Assembly (NCBI GenBank): GCA_037389465.1
Contig: JAZARR010000089.1
Location: 1,984,001-2,048,000 of the forward strand
DNA from: Baylisascaris procyonis
Lineage: Eukaryota > Nematoda > Chromadorea > Rhabditida > Ascarididae
Direction: 5' to 3'
DNA length: 64,000 nt
The notes below the pieces were generated by a model. The model worked only from the letters and a program-made list of their open reading frames with translations. It did no database searches and was not told where the DNA came from. Numbering within the stretch: the first letter of the stretch is position 1; each line of letters starts with the position of its first letter. Shown one piece after another: positions 51,689 to 62,200 of the stretch. The position numbers and the translations under genes are program-made.

Positions 51689-54014
51689 TTATTTATTTAA
51701 TGTGTGCCCTAGGCTCAGTGATGCAAATTTTTCCAAATGCAAAATTTAATGTCATGACGTAATGTTCCCTGTGATGCGTAAATGACTAAGTTAAATGCGT
51801 TCACGAGCAAACACAAACCCGTTCTGTCTAGATCCACCTTCAATAAATAGCACTTCCAGGTGCTTTTTGCTTTGCTCATTCGAACCGATCTTTGAATGAG
51901 AGTGATCTCCGATGCTTTTCCATCATTAGTGGCGTTTTTAAAGATACTGCTTAGCAGGATAAGATTTTCTAAGGGAAATAACAACATTTCGATCTGAGTG
52001 ATTTGTAGATTGTTTTCGTTCAATGCATTGATACCATTAATGAATTTTGCGTTGAAAGCTGCCAAATCGTTGGCAAGTAATTCAAATCGGTACATCTAAG
52101 CAAAGGAAGCTAATAGCGAGCTTGTTATAGGATTTCAAATCTGATGGAAATATTCTAGGATTGTGTGTTTATTTGAATGTTCGTTCGCATCAAAAATATT
52201 TTCGCGTTATTCGTTGTGATGGCGAGTCATATGAATGCCTTGAGGATTGCTTCGAGGTTTTTGCACTGAAATGGAGACATTTATATTCGTTTCAAGATTC
52301 TGAGTGATGGTAATGTGGTTATTAAAATGAATCGAAATATCATTACAAATATTTAAATTTAGGATTAATTTGTGTGATTGATTTCTTTCTCGATTCTCAA
52401 ATGTTATAGCCGATTAATGGGTTGCTTTTAAAGCTAGGTTGAGGAGCAAGAAAAAGAAACAAAATGTACAATATGCGATAGTCTAGCATTCCGCTATTTG
52501 TTTTGTGTATTGCTTTTTCTTCATTTCGCACTATTCCTGCATATTTTGAAAAAAAAAATGGATGCGAATAATGATGTGTAATTATATAGCCTTTGATGTA
52601 GATGATAGGAATTTAGATCGAAGGTGTGGAGCAATATGCGTTCAGAGCATTCGCGGATGCATTGGAATGCATCCCGATGGCACTAGCCGAGAATTCCGGT
52701 TTATCACCGATCGATACGGTAACGGATCTGAAAGCAAAACATATTCAACAGTCGAATCCGAGACTTGGCGTTGATTGCACTTTTGCTGGAACGAACGGTA
52801 TGTTTGCTTGGCATTTGAGGGTGATTTAATGTGTGCGATATAGTCTAGACTGGAAGAGGGACTTGTTTTCTCTCTATCTATGGTAAGTGGAGATAGGCAT
52901 GGGTGTAGTTGTACAGCATCTGCTTCAGTTAGATAATATGACACGTACTAACTTCAAATGTTATACATTTATGAAGGTTCAGCTGAATCTTTTTTCTGCT
53001 TAAGAAGGGTGCAAGATTCAGTGAAGTTTACGGCTTAAAGTATTTTCTGGGATATTGCACCCATGATGTTGAGCGACTTCTAAATTGTATAGAGCGTTAG
53101 GAAGTATTGCTGAAGGGCAAATAGGTGAATGTTTTCGTTGAAGAAGGTGGAGGGATGGCTGTTATGTTCCAATGAAGTTCTGCAGTTGTATGAAGAAGGT
53201 TCATTGATGTCCAAGGTTTAGCATACCATTTTTTGAATGTTTGAAGTTTTCATCATTTTGTTTTCTAGATATGCGTGAGCAAAAGGTTATGGAAACTCTC
53301 TTGTCGAAGAAGGAACAGATCTCTCTTGCAACACAGGTTGGCTAATGAATTGATTGTTACTCAGTTGCCTTTATAGTAAAATATGATTCGTTCTGCAAGC
53401 TAGAGATGCAATATGCTTAATTTTACGTAGTGCATACTTGTATATGGTTGTCTTTTTTCCTCATTTGTTGCCTTTGTTGCCTCATTTTTAGATGAAATGT
53501 CCTATTTGATGTCTTTGTTATCCCCCTTTCTTCATATCGGTTAACAGAGCACCTGTACAGGGTAGGTTCGCCTTCTTATGAATGCATAACTGTTTAATGC
53601 TGATTATTGTTAGTAATCGTCGATGGAGTAGAATTTTAGTAATAGAAATTTCGGTGAAGATTCTAGAGAGTTTATGACCCAACTTTAGAGAATTGAGGAA
53701 GTTCTTGTTTCTATTCGCTTTCGAAGATATAATTTTGAACGAAGGAGTGCTGATATAACACATGGCAGTTTATAAAATATTGGATGCCTTTATATTCGCA
53801 TTATTATAACACATACCCGTTTTTTCTGATATAACACATATATCTGTTATCTTTGTTTTTTTCTCTTGAATAAGAGTTGGGGATTGTTCATAGTGGTAGG
53901 GATGTGGAGTGTAAAGGTTTAATGATAATCGGGAATTTTCAGGTGGTGCGTATGGTTTTGAAAATCGATGACGTACGGGTGCCTGATGACGATAACAGAA
54001 GCTACGCGATGTAA
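32741..54014 (+). CDS. cct-5: T-complex protein 1 subunit epsilon (CCT5)
   Basis: Subunit of the cytosolic TRiC/CCT chaperonin, which folds actin, tubulin and other proteins using ATP. Ten exons: 32741-32848, 34026-34251, 44635-44827, 48334-48526, 49508-49657, 50840-51070, 51340-51552, 52617-52797, 53269-53336 and 53943-54014 (TAA). All phases join to 544 aa (human is about 541). Group II chaperonin motifs are intact: [34 protein letters not shown] (104-111), [38 protein letters not shown] and [10 protein letters not shown] (418-427). The C-terminus [18 protein letters not shown] is nematode-like. Exon 7 uses the acceptor TTTTAAG. Intron 2 is 10.4 kb. A complete, apparently functional gene. 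Confidence 0.97.
34387..34411 (+). repeat. Conserved 25-bp element, diverged copy
   Basis: TGGCTCATATGCGC then TAATATAAGTC. It differs from the main copies by one gap and a few substitutions. Confidence 0.35.
38813..38957. repeat. TTA trinucleotide microsatellite
   Basis: Mostly ATT/TTA units with scattered substitutions, in CCT5 intron 2. Confidence 0.9.
39359..39450. repeat. TTTA tetranucleotide microsatellite
   Basis: Tandem TTTA with TTTG and TTCA variants, in CCT5 intron 2. Confidence 0.9.
39783..39841. repeat. 30-bp tandem duplication
   Basis: CATCCTCTTCTTTCTTTTAT followed by TTATATCC occurs twice in direct succession. Confidence 0.85.
41098..41218. repeat. CT-rich polypyrimidine microsatellite
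   Basis: Units of CTCTCTTT and CTCCCTTT over about 120 bp in CCT5 intron 2. Confidence 0.9.
44133..44197. repeat. (AT)32 microsatellite
   Basis: About 65 bp of pure AT dinucleotide near the 3' end of CCT5 intron 2. Confidence 0.95.
44828..48333 (+). other. CCT5 intron 3 (3.5 kb)
   Basis: No supportable nested gene. It contains one copy of the conserved 25-bp element (45134). Confidence 0.7.
45134..45159 (-). repeat. Conserved 25-bp element, copy 3
   Basis: The complement reads CTGGCACGGTATGCGC then TTTTATAATC. ACCGGTCGGTTTGA lies next to it; on the complement, GGTTT begins 18 bases after the element. Confidence 0.65.
48924..48989. promoter_or_regulatory. Three NFI-like palindromes with 26-bp spacing
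   Basis: TTGGCAGAATGCCA (48924), CTGGCAAAATGCCA (48950) and TTGGCACGGTGCCA (48976) all fit TGGCA-N3-TGCCA, the core of the nuclear factor I site TTGGCN5GCCAA. Starts are exactly 26 bp apart. They lie in CCT5 intron 4. The linkers also look alike, so the cluster arose by tandem duplication. Confidence 0.6.
49201..49226 (-). repeat. Conserved 25-bp element, copy 4
   Basis: The complement reads CTGGCACAATATGCGC then TTTTTCAATC. On the complement GGTTT begins 18 bases after it, as at 45134. It lies in CCT5 intron 4, 212 bp downstream of the NFI-like cluster. Confidence 0.6.
49978..49989. repeat. C12 tract
   Basis: Twelve C in CCT5 intron 5. Confidence 0.9.
50726..50808. repeat. Inverted-repeat element, copy 2 (degraded)
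   Basis: GGACATTTGCGCCA near 50750 pairs imperfectly with TGGCACAGATATCC near 50795-50808. The order of words (ATGCAATGCGGCC, GACATTTGCGCCAT, TTCTGTGGC) parallels the element at 4265-4376. Confidence 0.4.
51601..51684. repeat. (AT)42 microsatellite
   Basis: 84 bp of pure AT dinucleotide starting 48 bases after the end of CCT5 exon 7. Confidence 0.95.
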
Positions 54015-54264
54015 CGCAAAAAGTTTTATGTTGAAAATGTTTTTACGTCTTAATGTACTGCTTCTCATTTCCTCTGTGCCCGTTAGTTCACCTTTCTTTT
54101 CTCTCTTTTCTCTTTTCATTTCTTCCTCCCCTTCCCCCATCCCCCTCCACCGCCATAATTCTCTACCGTTGTTCGCACAAGTTTTTAGCAAAAGCTTTAT
54201 TTTGAGCCATCAGCAACCCCTCAGCAGATTTTTTTGTTGCTTATTATTGTTGTGTTTTACGCGT

Positions 54265-54270
54265 AATAAA
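54265..54270 (+). terminator. Possible polyadenylation signal of CCT5
   Basis: AATAAA about 250 bases after the stop codon. Tentative in AT-rich DNA. Confidence 0.4.
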
Positions 54271-56240
54271 AGGATTATAAGCATAATTTGTCGTCTATTT
54301 CGTTTATTGCCGTTATTTCGGCGTGATTTAAATACTATTTTATGTTCGTTTTTTCCGTTTTATTTATTTATTTATTTTATTGCTGTACTTTTCTTAGTGT
54401 CTTATCTAGCGGTTATAAGCAAGAGCGGATACTATGGTGTTTTTTAAACACGGTTTCGATTTGAGCATTGCAGTTTATGAGATTTGGGGAAAGGGGGTCT
54501 CAGATATCATAGACCATGGAAGAAGATTAAATACATTCAAGGAGGCACCAGGTCAAGTCTAATCGAGAACTGATAATGAAGAGGCGGGGGGAGGAAGTTG
54601 ATAATAAAGGGGAAGGGAAGTGGTGAAAAGGAAAGAGGAGGGGGAGTTGACGTCAAGTTTTTTTTAATGGAATGGGAGAGGAATATTTATCGAGATATGG
54701 TGTGTCCAATGAGTAGCATTGGAATTGTAGAGAAGCAGTAGAGATCAATGTTCATTATTAGGTAGCTAAAAAGACAATATAACACAATGAGGCATTAAAA
54801 AGTGCTGTTTGAACATGACAACCAATATATGCTTTGTATAAGTTAATTAAGGCATTATAAGTAATTAGGTGTATTTTTGTATGAAGAGATGACGATCGTT
54901 GATTGCTAAGGTATTCCATTCAGATTAAATCAATAGGTAATTAGGTGGATTATAGAAATACAATATTGCGTAATTTGTTCTTGAATCGCATTGCCACAAA
55001 TGCGATATGTTATATAAAACGTTTCGATTTATTATCGTTGGAACGGAGAGGGATATTGGCTGAGATTATCTCGATTAGTATCCGAGGTGTTGTATCAACG
55101 TTAGCGATCGATCATAATGCATTCTATTGGCCAAGAAGGGATGGATCGATGGGATTTGATTGGCTGGATGTTTTTTGCTCTTACTTGTGACGATTATGCA
55201 AAATATAGTTGGTTGTTGTTTTTAATCCTTTGTCGATCGTAGTACATAAGAGTTATGAATTTAGAGTGAAGATCATACAATATTTTAAAGTCTTCAGAGT
55301 TTATGAGATATAAAAATGGAAAAAATAAGCAATGAAACTAGCTGAGTGGGAAGGGATAGCATTACATTTTGGGGGGGGGGGGATTGGAAAATTTTCATGT
55401 ATGCTGCAGTGTATTTTCGAGAAGTGTCCACGTATGTTTTTTCATCGGATGTATATGGTTTTCTTAAGATTTTTGTTGATTTTTCAAGCAACGATATAGA
55501 GGAACTGGAATCTCATTTTTCAAAATTAGGAAGAAATTCTCACAAATCTATTTTTTCCTGAATTTATTCTATTTTTCCCTGAATTTTCCAATTTTTTACA
55601 ACAAGAAATGGTCGACGCCGTGGTTCATTTCTAGATACATGCAACCTTATTTAGTCTTTGAGCTGTAGTTTTGCTGATGATAGATCTTTTGTATCGTGAG
55701 AAAAAAATTTTATATGTGACCAGTTGGTTTAACAGTAACATTATACAAGCAAAGAAAGTAAAGAAGAGAGGAGATGGGGAAAGGGATGCACTATGATGTT
55801 TTGGTAGCGAATACGTGAGCGTAGCAATACTATTGTATGAATTATATATGGTAATCGCATTTCATTGTACTTTATGTTATTCGAATGGAATCGGTATAAT
55901 TTGAATAGGGAGGATGTTGATGAGGAGGTGCATTGGATTGTTATGCTGTACAGGTGAAGTGTTTTCCGAAACAGTGAGTGATTCGTTGTCCTCCACCTTG
56001 CTGCTTCCTTTCTTCTTGAGCTTTTTCTACCTTTTTTTTTCCTTCCGGTCAATTTGTTTACTATATATTTGTTTATTTATGCATTTGTTTATTGCATATT
56101 TATTCATTTAAAAGAGAGTTGTTTTATTTGTTTATTTATTGTTTATTTGAATCGCAGTGATCATTCGATTTATGAAATAATATGTTTACGTATTGAAACG
56201 TTTTTGATAATATTGTTGCGGCATGAAACTTTTTGATAAA

Positions 56241-56246
56241 CTTCAG
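56241..56246 (+). promoter_or_regulatory. Probable trans-splice acceptor of ATF-7-like gene
   Basis: CTTCAG ends 19 bases before the predicted ATG. The short 5' UTR fits spliced-leader addition. Confidence 0.45.
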
Positions 56247-56265
56247 TAAATAGGTGGGAGACTGT

Positions 56266-59200
56266 ATGTCTGTTGCAACAAGTTCGTCAAATAATAATGG
56301 TATTTCAACATCGAACGGACCAATGGTAAGTGATTTTGTCGATATTATTTTTTTTTTTTAAACTTTTAGCACAAGAATTTTCATCGTTTAAGTTTATCCG
56401 TATAAAATATTTAAAGATTGTTTTGTTGATTTATCAGTGAGTGTTAAATGATAGCCTTGAATTGATAAGTTTTTTTTTTTTTGGTTTATTTGCATAGAGT
56501 TTATGCAAATGAGATGGAAATTTGTAAAGAGTGACATTAGAAGAAACATAAGAATGTTGTCATGGACGATTAAAGTGCTGAAGTTTTAGTGCTGTAGACG
56601 GAAAATTACCTAGGATTTGGATGACTTATTGGAATCGAATGGCGTCCAAGCTGTTCTTTCCGATTGAATTCATAACGGGGAAATGGGGGACGTTAGAATT
56701 TTATGGAGAATCCACTTTTATTTATGAGCGTGAGAAGTTTCCGGCGAAAAATAGCACCGCCACTGCAGAGAAAGCCGGGTAGTGATATTTTACTATGTTG
56801 TTGTCTTCTTGGATACCGTTTTGTTAATACTAGTGTAGATAAGTTCGATATAAACTGTCAACCAATTTTTTTTTCGCTCTCGTATACATTTAGATCACTT
56901 AGCATAGTAGTACAATAAACGATGGCTATGACGGTTGTTTAAACGCCTTTCATCTTTGAACTTTTGTATCCAGTATTGATTAATAATCACTCTCCTCCCC
57001 TTTCCTTAAGCCTAAGCCTAAGCCCCTTTTATCTAAATATGGTCATCTGGTTGAAATTTGCATAAATTGAGGATATGCAAATTTCAGTTGATGAAAATGG
57101 ACAGCGTGGTGGAAAGAGACGATCCTTCAGTGGACGTGGTAACGCTTGAAACGCCTAATTTATCCTCAATGATCGCCGCCAATTCTGCTTCTTTAACAGG
57201 TTTTTATCTCATTCATAATGTCATTTGGCTTATCGTCGGCTGGAGTATGAGGGAAAGGAAGTGAAGGAGAGATGGAGAGGAGTGAGGAGGTTTGGAATAA
57301 CATGTTGTTTTTTTGCGGATTTTTTTTTAAATGTGCTCGTAACTTCAATAAAGACTCACGGATGTTGCAAAATTTGAGAAGTTTTTGACATGAATGTCCT
57401 GAAATTTTGTGTCCTAGATTCTTTTTTGCGTAGAATTGTGGCAAGAAGATACAATGTTATTAAACAAGTAGTGCGTTAAATATACGAAAACAATCATTAT
57501 TAGAGTCTTATGATAGGGAGAGGATCTATTATTATGGAGGGAACATTGCTTCTTATAGACATTTCCAGTACTGAGGTGGATTTATTCGTAATTGTGCGGT
57601 ACTTCTGATGCCGTAGGATCGTCTCGATTCATGCATCGATTTATGGAAGTCTGAAATATATTCCGTTTCGCTGTCGCCTAGAGTTTATTGCCAACTCGTT
57701 TATTTTGGCAGATAAGCCGACTTGCAATCATTTTATGCATCGGAACAGTTTAAGTCGATTCGGTTGTATTATAGAATAATTAGCAAACTGATCCGATTGC
57801 CTACCACTGAAATTAATTGGAGCTTTGAATCGATGATCTATGAAGCTGATGGTGATAGGATGGGTGAAATCTTCGAATTGTTGCAGCGGAATTCCCATCG
57901 ACCGCCGAATTGATGCAAAAATGTATATCGGTGAATCCATTTGAAGCGAAATTTCGCGAAGCGAATCGTCGAATAAGTCAGGGAAACCAAGAACTACTTG
58001 AACAGGTTCATGCCATTTTCATTTGCTTGCTTTTTTGTTTTTCGCTCTTCATCATTGCTGTAGTATTTTCATCGTATCATGTGCATGACATGAGGTCTTA
58101 ACAGATGCAACGTTTACGATAGGCGGAATATCGTCTATACCATATTTGAGTATTTAGCCTTCGAACTTTTATACTCACTGAAGAGATGGAGTTCTTTTTA
58201 TGCTTCTAGATGTATAGATGGCCGAATCGGTAAAAAGATTGGTTTGTTCTCTTACATCTCTCCTGTCTAACCACTTCCTGCCGTTTCTTTTTTTTTTTTT
58301 TCATTGGCGCTTCTAGGGAGTTATTTCTCGCTTAGTTTTTGAGTGATTATGCAAATTCTGCAAGAAGGGACGACACCGTTAAGTGGGTACAGGCTTAATA
58401 GGTTGCCGCCGTCATCGGTTGTAACTGAATGTAGTGCAGATTGGACAACAAATTTTTTTCCTTCATTTATTTGTTATACTTGTGCAGTGATTTGCAAAGG
58501 GTCCTATACAGTGACCAGGAAAAATTCATTGATTTTTATGAGTTATCAAAGGCAACCCCCCACACTTCTCCTCATTCCTTTTCGCAGGATGTTTTCATTT
58601 GTAGCGATCCTCATCTGTCATGAAAAACTGCCTTTTGGTCAACCGTATATCGATAGCATCATTTGTCCTAGTCAACTCTAAATGTTGCATATCGATCTTA
58701 GTTCTTCTCATAAAATAACAGTAATTTACGTAGTGAACAATGATTGAGAGGGAGAATTATCCTTTTCAATTATTTGATACTAGTGGAATTCGTTTATAGA
58801 AAGGAGATTTCAATAATTTTGCATGTCACCCTCACGTTGTTGTTGTATCGCTGCAGTTGTTCTTAATAAGTAGTAACGTTTTTGTTCGTTTATTGAAATT
58901 AATTGAAGTATTGAATGAAACGGAATTAAAACATTAGAATTAATAGAATATTTGAATATTGTGTCATGGAATGATTAGCCATATAATGCAGAATGGATTG
59001 GTGCCAGCAACGCTTTCTTTGCCGACAACCGGAGGCATAACACTTCTGAAACTACCATCCTCATTGGCTCATTCACCAAGTCTTTTCTCGAACATCAACG
59101 TTCTTTCTGCAGATCTCGATGGTGAAAATTTGGATTTTGCACGTCTTGTACAACAGGTTTATTCATATATATATTTTTTTATTTTTTATCTCTCTCACTT

Positions 59201-62200
59201 TAGCGTTATTCACTGCTTTTGCATGAGATTTGAAAGAGTATTGATTCATAGCTTAATGGAAATAAAGGAGATGTTTCTTTTTAAACAATTTAAGTAAGGA
59301 GTAAGTAATCAGTAAACTTATTAATGATTTATTAATGCGTAACTTTTTTAAAGGATATTGTTTGAGAGTATGAAAAATAATGGGATGGTCATTTGATAGA
59401 AAAGATAATGTGATGTTTTTCCCCAGATTTTTTTGTATGCAGTTGAGAAATTTGAGAACGTTATGAAGTCAGTATCGGATTTGTTGTGCAACGGTCATTT
59501 TAATATTCTCTAATATGCAGCCTAAATATACTTTCAGTAGTTTTCATTTATTCATTAACAGTTCCGTAGGTAAGATTTCGATCGCAAAGCAGCGAATATT
59601 CGAAACGTTCGGCAGTAAAAATGCTTTTAGAACGCATGGCATAGTGAAAGTGAGGGCTCGAGCTTGTTAGCAGGGAATGTACTCTTTGAATCCAGCACTA
59701 CAAGATGGAAAGTTTTGAACATTTGAGCTCACACTGCAGGCATTTAGCGCTATGAGTTTTCTCTGATGCCTTTCACTTCGGAGATTGTAGAGGGGAGGAA
59801 TCTTCGTTCTTCTCTTGTCCATTCTCTTTAGGTATATTTACACCGTTGTATAGAGCGAATTAAGAATCGATTTAAGATGAAGGATAATGGCGGTCTATCA
59901 ACGCAAAGCTCGAGAGTTGGAGAGGATACAGGTCAGGCACCTAAAACGGCGGATGTATTAAATGCGGTACTGGATATGCACTCGGACAGGCTGGGTACTC
60001 TAAACTACTTGGGGGGAGGCAACTCCACCTCATCGCCTTTGGTTCGCTTTATTTATCACTCATTATTTTTTATTGTTTCTTTTATTGTTTTATTGCTGCT
60101 GTTATTTTTCTTGCACTTTATTAATGATATAATCCCCATTTGTTAGCTGTTCTGAGTTGTTTAGGCAAACAGAGTGGTTTCTAACAACAAATGTTACATG
60201 AATAATTGGAATATTGTGTTGGGGACAGAAGGCTGGGAAATCAAATCCACAACCGTTTTCCTATAGTTTTCACTTTTTCCATATTTTGCATGTCGTTTAT
60301 ATTTTTAAAAAAAGCTTTAACCTCTAGTGGTGGATAAAACTTTTGAATGAATTAGGTATTCGCCGTTTTGACGTTGCGAAACTGAGAAATAAATCAAGTG
60401 ATGGAGGGCACATTTCGCTTGAGAGTTTAGTACCTTTTTTATTAGATGGTTCGAATTATATTTTGCAAAGAAAAACAATGCTGATGATGAGTATTTCAGG
60501 GAAATTCTGGTGGAGGAATCCCATCAGCGGCTTCGATAGCTGCATCTTTGGCATCGGCGGCGGCATCGGTTTCAGTACCAAGTACGAGTAATTCGCCGGG
60601 TGGAGGCGATGGTAGTTCCCCATCAGTATTGCTTGCTCCTTCGTGCTCGTCAAGTTCGGTGACTTCCACTCTTACGCCTCTCCTCACGACGAATACTGTT
60701 AGCAATAATGCTACTCCAGTCAGTTCGTCATTGATTCCTCCAACAGTTATCTCCGCCCCTCAGTCTATTCCTGTATCATCCGCTCAGCAGCATTCCATGT
60801 ATGAATTTTTTCATCTTTCTTAAATTACCATAAATCAATGTGTCAAAATGCAAATAGGTTTTTCAAAAGGTTCAACAAGGGAAACCCAGAGTATGGTGGA
60901 CTTGAAGGTGTTTGCTATTCGTCTTTGGATGTTGCATCGACCTCATAATACTGTTGATTGTGACAAGCCTTAGGAACTGCCTTGTTGAATTGTTAAGTAC
61001 GACTAGAGCATAGAGGAATTACTGCTCCTATAAGTGCACCGTAACCAAAATTTTTTTGCATATGAATGAATTTAAAGAAATAAATAAAATAGCTGATTAT
61101 TAATTGTTCTTTAATTTAGGAAAAAGAGGCTTACGGTACGATCGAATGCACCGCCTGTTGGTACAGCACCAACACAGATCGGCACTGCTGTTGGGCAGGT
61201 ACTGTATTTCAAATTTCATCGCTTATGTTTATTAGCTCTTATTTAGCAGATACAATGCCTTACTAACCCTAATGGAGATGTAGATTGCTGCATTATATAT
61301 TACTGATGTATGGTGCAGTTTAGGCTTCAGTTCAGATAAGGCCATAGGTGAACGCATCTACTTCTTGAATTGGATGAAAAACGGTCAGGGTCAAACCAAG
61401 CCATCTCGTTCGTACGAGGTGAGAGGAATTTAGTTTTTGAGCTGAGGAAGCTGGATAGGGTTTTTATTAGAGATTTCCTTGAATGGGAATATCAATGATA
61501 CAAATATTAGATTATAGGTTGAAGATTTGGGTTGAAGCTTCTTTAGTGATTACACTGCATTGCAGATGTTGGGTGGAGGAGTGGTCGAAGATGCGAGCGG
61601 GCTAAATGCAGTCCGGGCTGAAGTGCTGATGCCACCCGCAGATTGGGATCCGCGTGATGTGAAACCAATCATTGTAAGGAAAAACGATCGTCCTACGGTG
61701 CAAGCAACCGTAAGTGTTTTTTTTTGTTTGTTATAACTTTACCGTTTTAGGATCATGGGGTTAAAAATTCCTTGACGGGGACATTTATGTGATGAGGAAG
61801 GAAAGAAAGACGTCGGTCATCCATATCCATTTTTCTCAAGGTGAAGTGATTGAAAGAATTGCGTGCATAATTTTTGCATAAATGAGTTATTTTAAATGAA
61901 AAGTCTTGGTTTTACTTTTTCTATGAGACGATAGTGGGTATAGGAGTGTGAACTGGAGAGAGGAATGATTTAAACGGAAAAGAAGGAAGGTGAGCAAGAC
62001 TGAGTTTTCAAATATTTTCCGATTTTAGCTTCTTTCAGGTGTATCTTTTACAATTAATTACTTCTTCCTCGTTTTGTCTTATGACGAATTTTTTAAAATA
62101 GTCCGCTCCGTTTGCTTGCTTTTTTCTCTTTTCATTTCTTTTCTCTTCCTCATTTGATATCTCTGTTTTTTTTTCTTTCCCTTCATTTTTTGCAATGAAA

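Larger units (their letters stand above)
54015..56265. other. CCT5 to ATF-7-like intergenic region
   Basis: No supportable gene. It holds a candidate CCT5 poly(A) signal (54265-54270) and a G12 tract (55371-55382). At 2.25 kb it is long for a Caenorhabditis-type operon spacer, but the next gene also has an acceptor just before its ATG. Confidence 0.6.

Noticed and set aside
53968..54447. 159-codon plus-strand open frame, the longest in the window
   Set aside because: It overlaps the last CCT5 exon in another frame and continues into Ser/Phe-rich low-complexity 3' UTR sequence.
57712..57747. Possible 36-nt cassette exon ([12 protein letters not shown]) of the bZIP gene
   Set aside because: Phase fits, but the donor GTTTAAG is poor, the next exon joins in frame without it, and the peptide matches no ATF segment I know.
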